A stretch of DNA of 42,865 nucleotides from a virus: positions 1-42,865 of IMG/VR virus record IMGVR_UViG_3300028800_000164. The stretch is one strand, 5' to 3'. Below the pieces are notes generated by a model. That model did no database searches. It saw only the letters and a program-made list of their open reading frames with translations, and was not told where the DNA came from. Both the position numbers and the translations under genes were made by a program. This document shows positions 1 to 7,982 of the stretch, in pieces; the stretch's first letter is position 1, and each line of letters opens with the position of its first letter.

Positions 1-126
1 ACAACCGAATATGTCAATGCAAATCTGATCCAAATCGAGCGCTTCAAGAAAAATACGGTCGAGGCCGACGAATTCTGGTTTCCCTACAACTCCAAAGGGT
101 TTGGATTCTTCCAGTTGTAGACGTTT
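1..126. repeat. Left-end direct repeat, identical to 41232-41357
   Basis: Positions 1-126 match 41232-41357 base for base and then diverge at once. Together with the 127-nt identity of 1585-1711 and 42739-42865, this is what an assembly graph gives when a circular or circularly permuted genome contains a two-allele bubble: the contig starts at the branch point and ends where the alleles rejoin. The repeat holds the last codons of the reverse-strand ParB-like gene and, on the plus strand, the end of a possible small ORF (see 41208-41351). Confidence 0.85.
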
Positions 127-815
127 ACAAGCATTGTTCGGTAGCCGTCTTTGTCGGCGCATTTGTGCAGGGACTCGGCTTTCTGGGCTATCTTCTTCAA
201 AAGAATCTCTACATCGCATTCTTTTAGAACGAGCAGCCTCAAAATGGCAACCCCTAGTTTGTACCCAGACGGTTTGTTTTTCCCTAAGCAAAACCTGTCG
301 ATCTGTTCTTTAACGCTCCTGAAATTCTTTAAGGCTTCAACGGCCTTGACCTCCTCTTCTGGAGTGAAGAACTCAAATCTACCAGAGTTGAATTTATCTC
401 TGGACGTTCCTCCGAAAGATTGCTTCAAGGATATAAATTCTGGAACCGAGATTTTGTGTTCCTTTATAAAATTTTCAATTTTAATATAGTTTTCGTTTCC
501 TAAAGACACCTGGTAATTTAGATAATCTAAGGGAGTCCATTTCTTTTGATTCTGGTTTAGAAGGAAAATGTCTTAGTGAATCGCCTCTTCTTTTCTTTGG
601 TAGTAAACGTCCAGGTCTAGAAGCCTCGCCGCTTCGAGTCTGTGTTGGCCGTCGATCACGCGCATCTGAGCGTCCACGAGGATGGGTCTAAAAGCAAGCA
701 GGTCTTCCGCCTTTATTGAATTGACGATCTTTTTTAGGTTATTCTGATCGATTCCTCGATTGCTTTCGTGTTTTTTAAATATAGAATAGTCTTTCGTTTT
801 TATTACTTCGGGCAT
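84..815 (-). pseudogene. ParB/Srx-like DNA-binding protein interrupted by one in-frame TAA
   Basis: Two reverse-strand reading frames (573-815 and 84-572) lie in the same frame, separated only by a TAA at 573-575. The N-terminal part has a ParB-type nuclease/CTPase fold signature: a list of fixed residues, then VIDGQHRLEAARLL. After the stop the frame continues through LLNQNQKKW and GNENYIK, which I know as the normal continuation of phage ParB-like proteins, into an HTH-like region. Removing the stop gives a protein of about 243 residues, a normal length. The simplest reading is a nonsense mutation; stop readthrough is possible but nothing here shows it. It overlaps the upstream HTH gene and is probably co-transcribed. 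Only the last 13-14 codons survive in the alternative allele at 41314-41357. Confidence 0.7.
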
Positions 816-1075
816 ACGGTTTCCTTGATGAATTGTGTTAGTATTTTAATCTGTTCTTCCAGAGCTTCTACTCTTTCAGACAAGATTTTATTCGAGCGTC
901 TTTTATAGACCAGACCCAAGTCGCGGGCTATAACCCTTCCTGTTGTAACGGGCGACCATCCTATTGTTCTTCCTTCTTTAAGCAGTTTTTCAATCTGTTT
1001 CCTCTCATCCAGGGTTAAACAGGAAAGGCGCGCCATAATTTCTGATAAATATTTTATTTTTTCATAAAAGACCAC
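803..1075 (-). CDS. Small helix-turn-helix protein
   Basis: A 90-residue reading frame starting with GTG at 1075; an ATG at residue 14 (1036) is an alternative start without a clear RBS. Residues 18-50 (LTLDERKQIEKLL, then VIARDLGL) resemble the resolvase/IS30-type HTH, and the C-terminus is a short predicted coiled coil. It overlaps the ParB-like gene by 13 nt, so the two are probably translated together. A DNA-binding role is inferred; no target can be named. Confidence 0.55.
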   Translation of the reverse strand: MVFYEKIKYLSEIMARLSCLTLDERKQIEKLLKEGRTIGWSPVTTGRVIARDLGLVYKRRSNKILSERVEALEEQIKILTQFIKETVCPK

Positions 1076-1096
1076 TCATCTTATCAGAAAATAAAG

Positions 1097-1219
1097 GTGG
1101 AGTCAATAGGGCAATCTAGCCTAAATAAAATGCTTAGTGATACATTTGCCCTAAGAGTAATAATCATTATTTTAGGGGCAACTTGTCTTTTTATTATCCT
1201 CCATGGAATAACGCATTAG
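1097..1219 (+). pseudogene. 3' remnant of a two-helix membrane protein gene
   Basis: This frame matches the C-terminal half of the membrane protein at 41377-41601: both read SSLNK, then a SDT segment, then RVI and a hydrophobic helix. Here the 5' half is missing, replaced by the reverse-strand ParB/HTH cassette. The remnant runs into the start of the portal gene, sharing about 37 nt in another frame. It is visible only by comparing the two versions of this locus in the window. Confidence 0.5.
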
Positions 1220-3315
1220 AGCCCAATCAAGGAAACGTCCGCCAGTGGTTGGACAATCTGTACAGCAAGTTTCAGCCCATCGAACAAGCCCGTTGGAACC
1301 AATCGAACATCGACACCCTCTTTTACGCAGGGGCTCAGGACTTCATTAACCGAAACTTCGGTACTGCGAACGTCTCCCAATACGGAAAGTTCTACTTCAA
1401 TCTGCTGCAACAGCCCGTGAATATGGTGACTGGCTATCAACGCCAGCACAGAAAATCTTTCAACTACATCCCTTGCGAGGGAGCCGACACCCAGACGACC
1501 GACCAGTATACTCGGCTAATGACGCATGTTGCCAATGCTGAGGGTATTCACGAGCAGTTTTCTAGAGCTTGCGAGCAATCTGCCATCACGGGAATGGTTC
1601 TTTTGCAGCCATACCTTGATTACACTGGAGATGATCCAGCACAAGGTCAATTAAAAGTGAAGCTGTGGGAGTACAATTCATTTCTAGTAGATCCGTATTT
1701 CCGCAACTACGACATGTCAGACGCGCAATTCGTTTGGTGTCAAGAGTACATATCAAAGAAAGAGGCACAGTCCCGTTTTCCCGATAAAATAGAAAACATA
1801 GCTCCAATGGCAGGCACTCCACAGAGATATGGAAGCTTTTACTTTCTTCCAGAGAACTACAACATGGCACGCAATGACCTCATGGTACTGAGCTATGTAT
1901 GGTACAAGTGGAAAAGAAAAAAGAAAAGGCTATATTCCAAGAAGCGAAATCAGTTCTTTGATTTTGCTCAAGGAAAAGAGGATCTCGATGCTTTGCTGTA
2001 TAATATTCCTGATCTAGAAGAGGCGACCGTTGAGGTTCCAACATGGAAATTGGCTGTCGTGCTCAACGACCAACTTATGTTCCAGGGCGATAACCCACTT
2101 GGATTTGATGATAGCCCCTTTATTCCCGTTTTTTGGAACTACGAGCCTCACATCAACTATTATGATCTGCGTTGCCGTGGTTTAGTGCGCACTATGCGCG
2201 ACTCGAACTACCTCATGAATCGCCGCATCATCATTAACCATGATATATCTGAGGCGACGATCAATCAGGGTTGGAAGCGAAAGGTCGGAGCTGTAGCCAA
2301 TGAAGATAACCTGAAGAAGTCGGGTCAAGGCTTTGATGTCATAGTAAATGAAGGCTATGAACTTACAGACGTCGAGAAGATTATACCGACTGCCGTACCA
2401 GAATCGGACTTTGCCCTGGCAGATCAGCTCAGAAGCCTTATTTTCGGCACGTCGGGTGTTGACCTAGAGAACTGGTCAGCTCAGAACGACAAGCAATCCA
2501 GCACGCTTACAACGATGATTAAGCAAGCCGCCAACTTGATGGTGTTGCAGAAGTACTTCGATCAGTGGGATCAGTCTTTAAAGTTCTTGGGCGATCGTTG
2601 CCTTCAGATCATTCTTAATAACTGGAGCGCCGAGAAGGTTGGCTTGATGATTGGAGAAGATCCTAGCCCCTTCTTCTACTCTAAGATATTCTCCAAGTTC
2701 CAGGTGATCGTTGAAGAGGGCGACTTAACGCCTACTCAGCAGAACATGCAAGCTCAGTCTCTCATGGATATCAACCAGGCCTTTGGAAGAGAGGTCTTCC
2801 CGCCTTCTATGATCGTGCCGCATCTTAACATCACTGGTAAAGCCGAGGCTATTCAGTTCCTTCAGCAGCAAGAACAGCAAGCACAAGCGGTACAAAGTGA
2901 AGCTACAAACATCCAGCATGCTTTTGAAGAGGCCAAACTTAAGGAGCTTTATGCAAGAGCGGCTAATTCTATCGCAGCAGCAAAAGAGAGATACGGCAGG
3001 TTCGAAAGTAACATCGGACTGCTCGAAGAGCGCATGGCCGAGGTCTCTAAGAACCGCGCTCTGTCTACTAAAGCGAAAATGGAAGCTCTTGAAAAAATGG
3101 TTGATGTCATAGGCAAGTATGGCGAGATCGAGACTATGCTCAAGATGAACGATATCCAGAGCTTTGAATATCAAGAAAAGGCCATAGAAGATGATGAGAA
3201 GACACAGGCTCACCAAGAAGCAGCGTCTAATGAGTTCTTGTCTAAGCTGATGAACCAATCCGGCGCTGGGCTTGGGAGTCCTTCGTCTGGACAACAACAG
3301 GCGATGAATCAATAA
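1183..3315 (+). CDS. Portal protein, P22-like family (intronless allele)
   Basis: A 710-residue protein with the sequence character of P22-type portal proteins: a conserved N-terminal segment around QWLDNLYSKF, then TLFYAGAQDFINRNFG, and a long helical, Gln/Glu-rich C-terminal barrel region (residues about 530-690). It forms the dodecameric ring at the capsid vertex through which DNA is packaged and ejected. The start is TTG at 1183, with AGGGG about 7 nt upstream; no ATG occurs near the conserved N-terminus. The same gene begins again at 42105, interrupted by an intron and a mini-insert; this copy is uninterrupted and acts as the reference for those insertions. Confidence 0.9.
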   Translation: MSFYYPPWNNALEPNQGNVRQWLDNLYSKFQPIEQARWNQSNIDTLFYAGAQDFINRNFGTANVSQYGKFYFNLLQQPVNMVTGYQRQHRKSFNYIPCEGADTQTTDQYTRLMTHVANAEGIHEQFSRACEQSAITGMVLLQPYLDYTGDDPAQGQLKVKLWEYNSFLVDPYFRNYDMSDAQFVWCQEYISKKEAQSRFPDKIENIAPMAGTPQRYGSFYFLPENYNMARNDLMVLSYVWYKWKRKKKRLYSKKRNQFFDFAQGKEDLDALLYNIPDLEEATVEVPTWKLAVVLNDQLMFQGDNPLGFDDSPFIPVFWNYEPHINYYDLRCRGLVRTMRDSNYLMNRRIIINHDISEATINQGWKRKVGAVANEDNLKKSGQGFDVIVNEGYELTDVEKIIPTAVPESDFALADQLRSLIFGTSGVDLENWSAQNDKQSSTLTTMIKQAANLMVLQKYFDQWDQSLKFLGDRCLQIILNNWSAEKVGLMIGEDPSPFFYSKIFSKFQVIVEEGDLTPTQQNMQAQSLMDINQAFGREVFPPSMIVPHLNITGKAEAIQFLQQQEQQAQAVQSEATNIQHAFEEAKLKELYARAANSIAAAKERYGRFESNIGLLEERMAEVSKNRALSTKAKMEALEKMVDVIGKYGEIETMLKMNDIQSFEYQEKAIEDDEKTQAHQEAASNEFLSKLMNQSGAGLGSPSSGQQQAMNQ

Positions 3316-3350
3316 TGCTGTAAAGTTACAGCAACAGAAATAGGATCGAC

Positions 3351-3695
3351 ATGAGCCAAAGATGTCTTGTTTCTTTTAGAAAGAACGTTACACAGGAAGA
3401 TTCGTTTTACGATTGCATTTATGATGAAAACGGGTCTTTGGGGGTTCTGCTAAGGGATTGGCTTGCGATGAGGGGAGACGGTCTTTGCCTTGGGCCGTGG
3501 AAGCTCTCTATTAGGGATGAGAGCTTTTTCCCTGGGTTCACGGAGGATTTCAAGGAAATTAAGAGATTCTGTCCCCAACTGAAAAGTCTTGATGATCTTT
3601 GGGGGATTTGGGTGGATGGGGTTTGTGTACAAGACAACCCTCCAGAGTGGTTATCGTCAGCTTTAGGCGTGCTTTCGAATCATCTATCCAAATGA
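3351..3695 (+). CDS. Hypothetical protein
   Basis: A 114-residue protein directly downstream of the portal gene, with a plausible RBS (AGGA) before the ATG. It is acidic and tryptophan-rich, with no membrane segment or motif I recognise. A 16-nt perfect inverted repeat (3317-3332) sits between it and the portal stop codon. Position suggests a late, virion-associated or morphogenesis role, but this is only context. Confidence 0.6.
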   Translation: MSQRCLVSFRKNVTQEDSFYDCIYDENGSLGVLLRDWLAMRGDGLCLGPWKLSIRDESFFPGFTEDFKEIKRFCPQLKSLDDLWGIWVDGVCVQDNPPEWLSSALGVLSNHLSK

Positions 3696-3756
3696 GAGTA
3701 TTGCGGATGAATTGCTCGATCATTAAAATTAAAATTATATAAAACCCGAGGTTTAT

Positions 3757-3972
3757 ATGAGCGGTAGACGAATTAATGATTTTGGTGGAATGCCCCATAC
3801 TTCTGATATGTCAATGAAGTCAAAGAACAGCCTGAAGGGCTTTAGTTCAGCGGAAGGTTCTGGGCATCTTGGTATGGAGTATCCTGATACCACAGAGGCT
3901 ATTAAAAAGGGTCAGGAAATGGGTGACAGCAAAGCTAAAAGTCACGCCATGAAGCCTGGTTATAGAAACTAA
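3757..3972 (+). CDS. Small hypothetical phage protein
   Basis: A 71-residue Gly/Ser/Met-rich protein. Low-complexity small proteins of this sort are common next to phage portal genes; I do not know a function. An AT-rich stretch with a TATATAAA-like box lies 30 nt upstream. A structured RNA element begins a few bases after its stop codon. Confidence 0.5.
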   Translation: MSGRRINDFGGMPHTSDMSMKSKNSLKGFSSAEGSGHLGMEYPDTTEAIKKGQEMGDSKAKSHAMKPGYRN

Positions 3973-3978
3973 ATTTTT

Positions 3979-4170
3979 GCATGGGTATCCGCTCACGTAT
4001 GCGGTGAATTAAGAGGTGAGAGCCCTCTCTGTGCGTTTTTTGAATGGCCAAGTGACTGGGTTCTAAAAGGCAGTGAAGCGGCTGAAACCCGTGGAGTCCT
4101 AAGGTAATTCCTGGTCGGTTCAAAGGAGATTTACGCATTGATCCTTCAAGGCTGAGCCGGCCAAATGCGT
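3979..4170 (+). ncRNA. Structured RNA resembling HEARO / IscB omega RNA, without an IscB gene
   Basis: About 190 nt without a good reading frame but dense in pairing: CCGC/GCGG (near 3990), AGAGG/CCTCT around the segment GGTGAGAGCC, a long stem GACT-GGGTT with AACCC-AGTC (4054-4098) enclosing GGCTGAAACCC, and an outer CGCATT/AATGCG stem at the 3' end. The GGTGAGAGCC and GCTGAAACCC blocks resemble what I remember of HEARO RNAs, the guide RNAs of IscB. No RuvC/HNH IscB reading frame is near, so it would be a standalone copy. It ends about 20 nt before an ATGA start codon; HEARO elements are reported next to ATGA/GTGA. A covariance search would decide. Confidence 0.5.
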
Positions 4171-4189
4171 CTTTCAACAAGGGTTTACG

Positions 4190-4444
4190 ATGAATAAAGT
4201 ATTAAAAGATCCGATTGCGGTAAAAATAAGACAGAACGAAACTCAAAAAGAATGGTCATATGATGCCCCTTCTTATGACAATCGCACGAGCTGCTCTATA
4301 TCTGCTGGGGACGACTACGGGAGTGGTCATCGTAATCCTATTGGTTCAAAACAAAGCACTCCGATGAAGTCGGGGCCTATTCCTCAAGAGTCTCATTGTT
4401 TTTCACCCGATGAGGTCTTTCGTGGCGAAGACAAAAAAGGTTAG
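4190..4444 (+). CDS. Hypothetical protein
   Basis: An 84-residue, Ser-rich polar protein with ATG at 4190 preceded by AAGGG at good spacing. It overlaps the next gene by 35 nt in another frame. No domain recognised. Its RBS lies just after the HEARO-like RNA, so folding of that RNA could affect its translation (inference). Confidence 0.5.
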   Translation: MNKVLKDPIAVKIRQNETQKEWSYDAPSYDNRTSCSISAGDDYGSGHRNPIGSKQSTPMKSGPIPQESHCFSPDEVFRGEDKKG

Positions 4445-4631
4445 TGCTTTCATAGGTGGCAGAGGGGTTGCGTCTAATGATTCGGGACTGGTTCCAGGAG
4501 AACATGGAGGGATGGGCTTCTATTATGGGAGAGCTGCAAGGAACCCCACGGGGAAGCTCCGGAGCGATACTTTAGGCTACCGCCCCGTATCCAGAAAACA
4601 ACTAGGCACACCCCCTAAGACAGTGGTTTAA
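4410..4631 (+). CDS. Small conserved-type phage protein
   Basis: A 73-residue basic, Gly-rich protein. The C-terminal half (GYRPVSRKQLG, ending PPKTVV) has the look of small proteins found between portal and other late genes in related podoviruses; I cannot give a function. It starts inside the preceding gene, indicating translational coupling, and is the last gene before the promoter of the helicase module. Confidence 0.55.
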   Translation: MRSFVAKTKKVSAFIGGRGVASNDSGLVPGEHGGMGFYYGRAARNPTGKLRSDTLGYRPVSRKQLGTPPKTVV

Positions 4632-4672
4632 TATATATAGTTTCATCGGATTTTTTCTCCTTCTTCTGGGCA

Positions 4673-4701
4673 TTGACTAAAATAGACCCACGGGTTATAA
4701 T
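4673..4701 (+). promoter_or_regulatory. Sigma-70-type promoter, probably giving a leaderless helicase mRNA
   Basis: TTGACT (4673-4678), a 17-nt spacer, then TATAAT (4696-4701), a near-consensus promoter. The ATG at 4711 begins only 9 nt after the -10 box, so transcription would start at or within about 3 nt of the ATG. No Shine-Dalgarno sequence lies in between. It separates the helicase module from the late genes upstream. Confidence 0.65.
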
Positions 4702-4710
4702 CTCCATTGT

Positions 4711-5964
4711 ATGGAATTATACGATTATCAAAAAAAGATTTCAGAAGAAACAGTCTCAGCTTTAAAAAAGCATGGGAGGTGTATGACGGTTGTCCCTACT
4801 GGAGGAGGAAAAACGGTTATTTTTTGTGATGTGGCTAAAAAATTAAAATTAAAAACTCTGGTGGTGGCCCATACCCGGGAGTTGATAGATCAGTGCAAAA
4901 GAACGGCAGAAACGTGGGCTTGTGATTATATTGATGCATTTTCTATTCAAAAGACTAGTAGAAATTTTGAACTTCTGGATGATTATGACTTTTTAATTGT
5001 TGACGAGTGTCATCGATCGGGAGCGGATTCATATCAAAAAGTGGTTGAAGAGTTCATTAAAAAGGGAAGGTGCGTTTTGGGGGTTACTGCAACCCCCTTT
5101 AGACACGATACTTTTAAGCTTAATACGCTATTCGGTCCAACAGTCTGTACTATGAATTTGATAGAAATGATTGAAAATGGTTTTTTGTGCGATTTCGAAG
5201 GCTACAGAATCAAAACTAACGTTACTTTGACGGGTGTGAGTACAAAAAATGGAGATTTTATATCAGCAAAACTTTCCCCTGTGGTCAATGTCAAAAACAG
5301 AAACGAATTAATTGTTAGAGAATATAAAAAGATAGCCCCTAAGGAAAAATCTCTTTGCTTTGCAGTAAGTGTAGCTCACGCCAATGAACTGGCCAAAGAA
5401 TTTTTATCCCAGGGAGTAAGCGCAGGGAGTGTTTCCGGGGATGTTTCTGATAAAGAAAGAAGGCAGACAATAAAAGACTTCAAAGAGGGAAGATTAAGGG
5501 TCTTGGTTAACTGCCAGTTGTTGACCGAGGGGTTTGATGATCCTTCCATAAGCTGTCTTTTGATGGCCAGACCTACTTGTAGTAAGATTTTATATACGCA
5601 AATGATTGGAAGGGGAAGCCGACTTTTCGAAGGTAAAAGCGTGTGTAAAGTAATAGAGTTTACCGACAATTATTATGACATTTGCCAAATAGAACACCTT
5701 GTATCAAGCACTCCCAGTGTCCATACAATTAAACAAGGGGAAAGGGTCTCCGGTTTCGGTAGGCGACATGCTGAGCTTTTGAAAAATGATTCCACTGCAA
5801 CCATTTGCGAAAAGATGGACGTTTTAAGAAAATTAAGCCATGAAAAACCGGCCACTTCATGGCAAATTAAATATTTAAGAAGATTGGGAATTGAAACTAA
5901 GAAAGATATTTCAGAAATTGAAGCAAATGTGTTGATAACTGAGGCGATTGATGGATTATATTAG
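4711..5964 (+). CDS. SF2 DEAD/DEAH-type helicase
   Basis: A 417-residue superfamily 2 ATPase. Visible motifs: Q-like YDYQ (residues 4-7), Walker A PTGGGKT (29-35), Ia AHTREL, Walker B DECH (98-101), motif III TATP (126-129), and a C-terminal RecA fold with TEGFDDPS and QMIGRGSR (motif VI). There is no fused nuclease. A short C-terminal segment (SWQIKYLRRLGI) resembles the accessory tail of phage SF2 helicases. It presumably remodels DNA in replication or recombination, as no replicative helicase is otherwise evident. It overlaps the next gene by 17 nt and is AT-richer than the virion genes around it. Confidence 0.9.
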   Translation: MELYDYQKKISEETVSALKKHGRCMTVVPTGGGKTVIFCDVAKKLKLKTLVVAHTRELIDQCKRTAETWACDYIDAFSIQKTSRNFELLDDYDFLIVDECHRSGADSYQKVVEEFIKKGRCVLGVTATPFRHDTFKLNTLFGPTVCTMNLIEMIENGFLCDFEGYRIKTNVTLTGVSTKNGDFISAKLSPVVNVKNRNELIVREYKKIAPKEKSLCFAVSVAHANELAKEFLSQGVSAGSVSGDVSDKERRQTIKDFKEGRLRVLVNCQLLTEGFDDPSISCLLMARPTCSKILYTQMIGRGSRLFEGKSVCKVIEFTDNYYDICQIEHLVSSTPSVHTIKQGERVSGFGRRHAELLKNDSTATICEKMDVLRKLSHEKPATSWQIKYLRRLGIETKKDISEIEANVLITEAIDGLY

Positions 5965-6682
5965 AAAAAGAGAAAACAAAAACGGAGTCGTTTCTTTCAG
6001 GGTTCAAATAAGAAAAAAGGGCTTTCCTAGGGTAAACAGATCTTTTAAAACCGAAGAAGAGGCCAGGGCGTTTTCTTTGGATTTTCAAAAATCTTTCAGT
6101 AAGGTTTATGAGTCTCCTTTGGAAATCCCTCGACTTCCTCTTGGCATTTGGATAGAAAGGTACAAGGAAGATATTTTGCCTAAAAAATCATATAAAACAA
6201 GGAATTATCAATTTTTTGAATTTTGGCAAAACTCGCTTGGAAAAGATGTTGCGATCGATATTTCTCCTTTAAAAATCGAGTTGATGGCCGACAACTTATG
6301 TAAAGAGAGAGGACTTTCAAAAGAGAGTCGTAGGAAATACTTGCTTTTTCTGTCGTCTCTCTATAATACGGCAATAAAGGACTGGAAGTGGGCGAAAAGC
6401 AACCCTCTTTGGAATGTAAACATGAAGCAGCCAACGGAAAAAGAGGTTTATGAAAAAAGAAAGCCGATCGAGTGTCCTGGCATAGAGGGATTTAAAAAAG
6501 ATTTTTGCTTAAGAGTTGAGCAGCTCAGGAAGGAGAAGAACCTTTCTCAAGCCCAGGCTGCCAAACTTTGCGGGATGTCAAAGACCACCTATCAGCACTG
6601 TGTAGGGGAGAGGGCAAATCCCTCAATTGACAAAATTTTAAAAATTTCCAATGCCTTTGGGATTAAGGTGATTTTTTCATAA
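5948..6682 (+). CDS. Integrase arm/core-binding-like region fused to an XRE-type HTH, no recombinase catalytic domain
   Basis: A 244-residue protein. Residues 1-50 (IRKRE, then VSFRVQIRKKGFP, then FKTEEEARAF) read like the arm-binding domain of tyrosine integrases. Residues 55-150 resemble the SAM-like core-binding domain (PKKS, then ESRRKYLLFLSSLYNTAIKDW, then NPL). Where the Arg-His-Arg-Tyr catalytic domain should follow, there is instead a Cro/C1-type HTH (about 180-244: LRKEKNLSQAQAAKLCGMS, then YQHCVGERANPS). It cannot be a normal recombinase. A DNA-binding regulator or directionality-like factor is an inference. Its start lies inside the helicase gene. Confidence 0.75.
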   Translation: MMDYIRKRENKNGVVSFRVQIRKKGFPRVNRSFKTEEEARAFSLDFQKSFSKVYESPLEIPRLPLGIWIERYKEDILPKKSYKTRNYQFFEFWQNSLGKDVAIDISPLKIELMADNLCKERGLSKESRRKYLLFLSSLYNTAIKDWKWAKSNPLWNVNMKQPTEKEVYEKRKPIECPGIEGFKKDFCLRVEQLRKEKNLSQAQAAKLCGMSKTTYQHCVGERANPSIDKILKISNAFGIKVIFS

Positions 6683-6892
6683 AATCAACCTAATTTTGGC
6701 CTCTTCTTTAGTAACCCATATTCTAGGCATCTGGTTAATATGTGTGCGCGCTATTGTCTCTTTGGTTATAAACCCATCTACTGCAAGAGGGCCTGTATAA
6801 CCTGAAGGTCTATAGACAAACTGAGTCTTGCCCTTTTTTGCAAGTTCTTCGTTAGGGACTTCAGTCCATTCATCAAATGGAATTTCCGTCAT
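6677..6892 (-). CDS. Small hypothetical protein
   Basis: A 71-residue protein, last gene of the reverse-strand block, ending tail-to-tail with the integrase/HTH fusion. It overlaps the metallophosphoesterase by 4 nt (ATGA), so it is translationally coupled. No recognisable domain. Confidence 0.6.
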   Translation of the reverse strand: MTEIPFDEWTEVPNEELAKKGKTQFVYRPSGYTGPLAVDGFITKETIARTHINQMPRIWVTKEEAKIRLIL

Positions 6893-7584
6893 AATATAAT
6901 CCTGAGTGGCTTGTTAACAGGTTCGTAGCGCTCGTTGACGTGGCTGGCGTTGACGAAGATTGTGTTAGGACAAAGGTTTTTTATAATTTGTAAATTCTCT
7001 GCCGTCATTTTCCCATAACATTCGTGAATGTGACCGAATACCATGAGTCGGGGTTGTATTTTTTCGATCTTCTTTAAAAGGGAATAACTACCAACATATT
7101 CAATCTGCTTATCGTAGTAGGACTGTACCTCATCCATTATTGCGAAAGGAGGACAATGCGTCACCAGTATATCAACATCCTCCGGTATCCTCGCCCATTT
7201 CTCGGCGAGTTCCTCATCTGTATCGACTGTAAACGCCATACAGTTCGGGTTCATTCCAGGAAGGCGCTTCGTCCAGGGCGATCCCCATATGCGTAGACCT
7301 CCGAACTCGGTTCCTGAGTCGCAGAGATACTCCATCTTAGGATCACCCCTATCCAATTCTAGTTTGTCGGCTTCATGCGAACTAAGAGCATGAGTCAGGA
7401 AGTTGTCGTGGTTTCCTGCGATATATACTATTTTTTTATAGTCTTGATCTTGTAACCAGTCGTAATAGGCCTTCCATGAAGGGATTCTGTCATCCGAAGT
7501 CAAATCCCCCGCCACAATAAGCAGATCGCCGCCTTCTAGCTTGGGATAATGGCCGTGCAGGTCGCTGATGCAGTCAATGATCAT
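6889..7584 (-). CDS. Calcineurin-like metallophosphoesterase
   Basis: A 231-residue phosphoesterase with the full dinuclear metal site: SDLHG (7-11), GDLT (26-29), GNHD (57-60), THCPP and GHIHE near the C-terminus. The family hydrolyses phosphomono- or diesters, including nucleotides and nucleic-acid ends; the substrate cannot be read from sequence. It lies in a tightly packed reverse-strand operon, overlapping genes at both ends by 4-11 nt. Confidence 0.9.
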   Translation of the reverse strand: MIIDCISDLHGHYPKLEGGDLLIVAGDLTSDDRIPSWKAYYDWLQDQDYKKIVYIAGNHDNFLTHALSSHEADKLELDRGDPKMEYLCDSGTEFGGLRIWGSPWTKRLPGMNPNCMAFTVDTDEELAEKWARIPEDVDILVTHCPPFAIMDEVQSYYDKQIEYVGSYSLLKKIEKIQPRLMVFGHIHECYGKMTAENLQIIKNLCPNTIFVNASHVNERYEPVNKPLRIIL

Positions 7585-7795
7585 TCGGTGGCTCCGGTAA
7601 CGGCATCCAGTGGGTTATATTTGGTTGCGTTTGATATTCCCCATGATTCCAGTCAGTAGAACAAAACTCGAAATCGCTTTGAGTTGGGACATGAAACGAT
7701 ATGTAATCACACAGAAATATTTCCGTATTTTCCCCGAGACACAACACCTTAGATCCTGCTTTAGGAAGGCGCTCTTTAACGCTAATCCATTCCAT
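7574..7795 (-). CDS. DUF551-like small protein
   Basis: The frame from ATG at 7795 starts with MEWISVKERLP and ends with THWMPLPEPP, the hallmark of the DUF551 family found widely in phages. An ATG 30 nt further upstream exists, but GGAAGGG sits ahead of 7795, supporting the shorter start. Function unknown. It overlaps both neighbours. Confidence 0.8.
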   Translation of the reverse strand: MEWISVKERLPKAGSKVLCLGENTEIFLCDYISFHVPTQSDFEFCSTDWNHGEYQTQPNITHWMPLPEPPNDH

Positions 7796-7982
7796 TAAAA
7801 AAATCCCTTCCATATTCCTTTCCATTCAAGAGAACAATCTCCAGGCGATCTGTCTTGACACCCAGCTTCTCAACTTCTTCCCTTACGTCATCTGCCGATC
7901 TGAATGCCAGAGAGACTGCCCCATATTCTCCAATATAATCGACCATAGGCTCTATCAGCTCAAACCGCGTCTTTTTCATCAT
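7782..7982 (-). CDS. Small hypothetical protein
   Basis: A 66-residue acidic protein between a membrane protein and the DUF551 gene, overlapping each by a few bases (ATGA with the upstream gene). No recognised domain. Confidence 0.55.
   Translation of the reverse strand: MMKKTRFELIEPMVDYIGEYGAVSLAFRSADDVREEVEKLGVKTDRLEIVLLNGKEYGRDFFNGMD

Noticed and set aside
1-126. Genuine terminal redundancy of the virion DNA
   Set aside because: The repeats at the two ends are 126-127 nt, each lies internally on the other side, and they flank divergent alleles. A graph bubble explains this better than packaged terminal repeats.
573-575. Genetic code reassignment of TAA
   Set aside because: Genes throughout the window end normally with TAA, TAG or TGA, so the isolated TAA in the ParB-like gene is better read as a nonsense mutation.
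3979-4170. Group II intron domain V or group I intron
   Set aside because: The GCGG and GTGAG words first suggested a group II tail, but there is no GAGC/GTTC domain V, no intron 5' consensus and no reverse transcriptase. The GACTAA/ATAGTC core of the local group I introns is also absent.
5948-6682. Functional integrase
   Set aside because: The catalytic Arg, His-X-X-Arg and Tyr motifs are missing; the C-terminus is an HTH.
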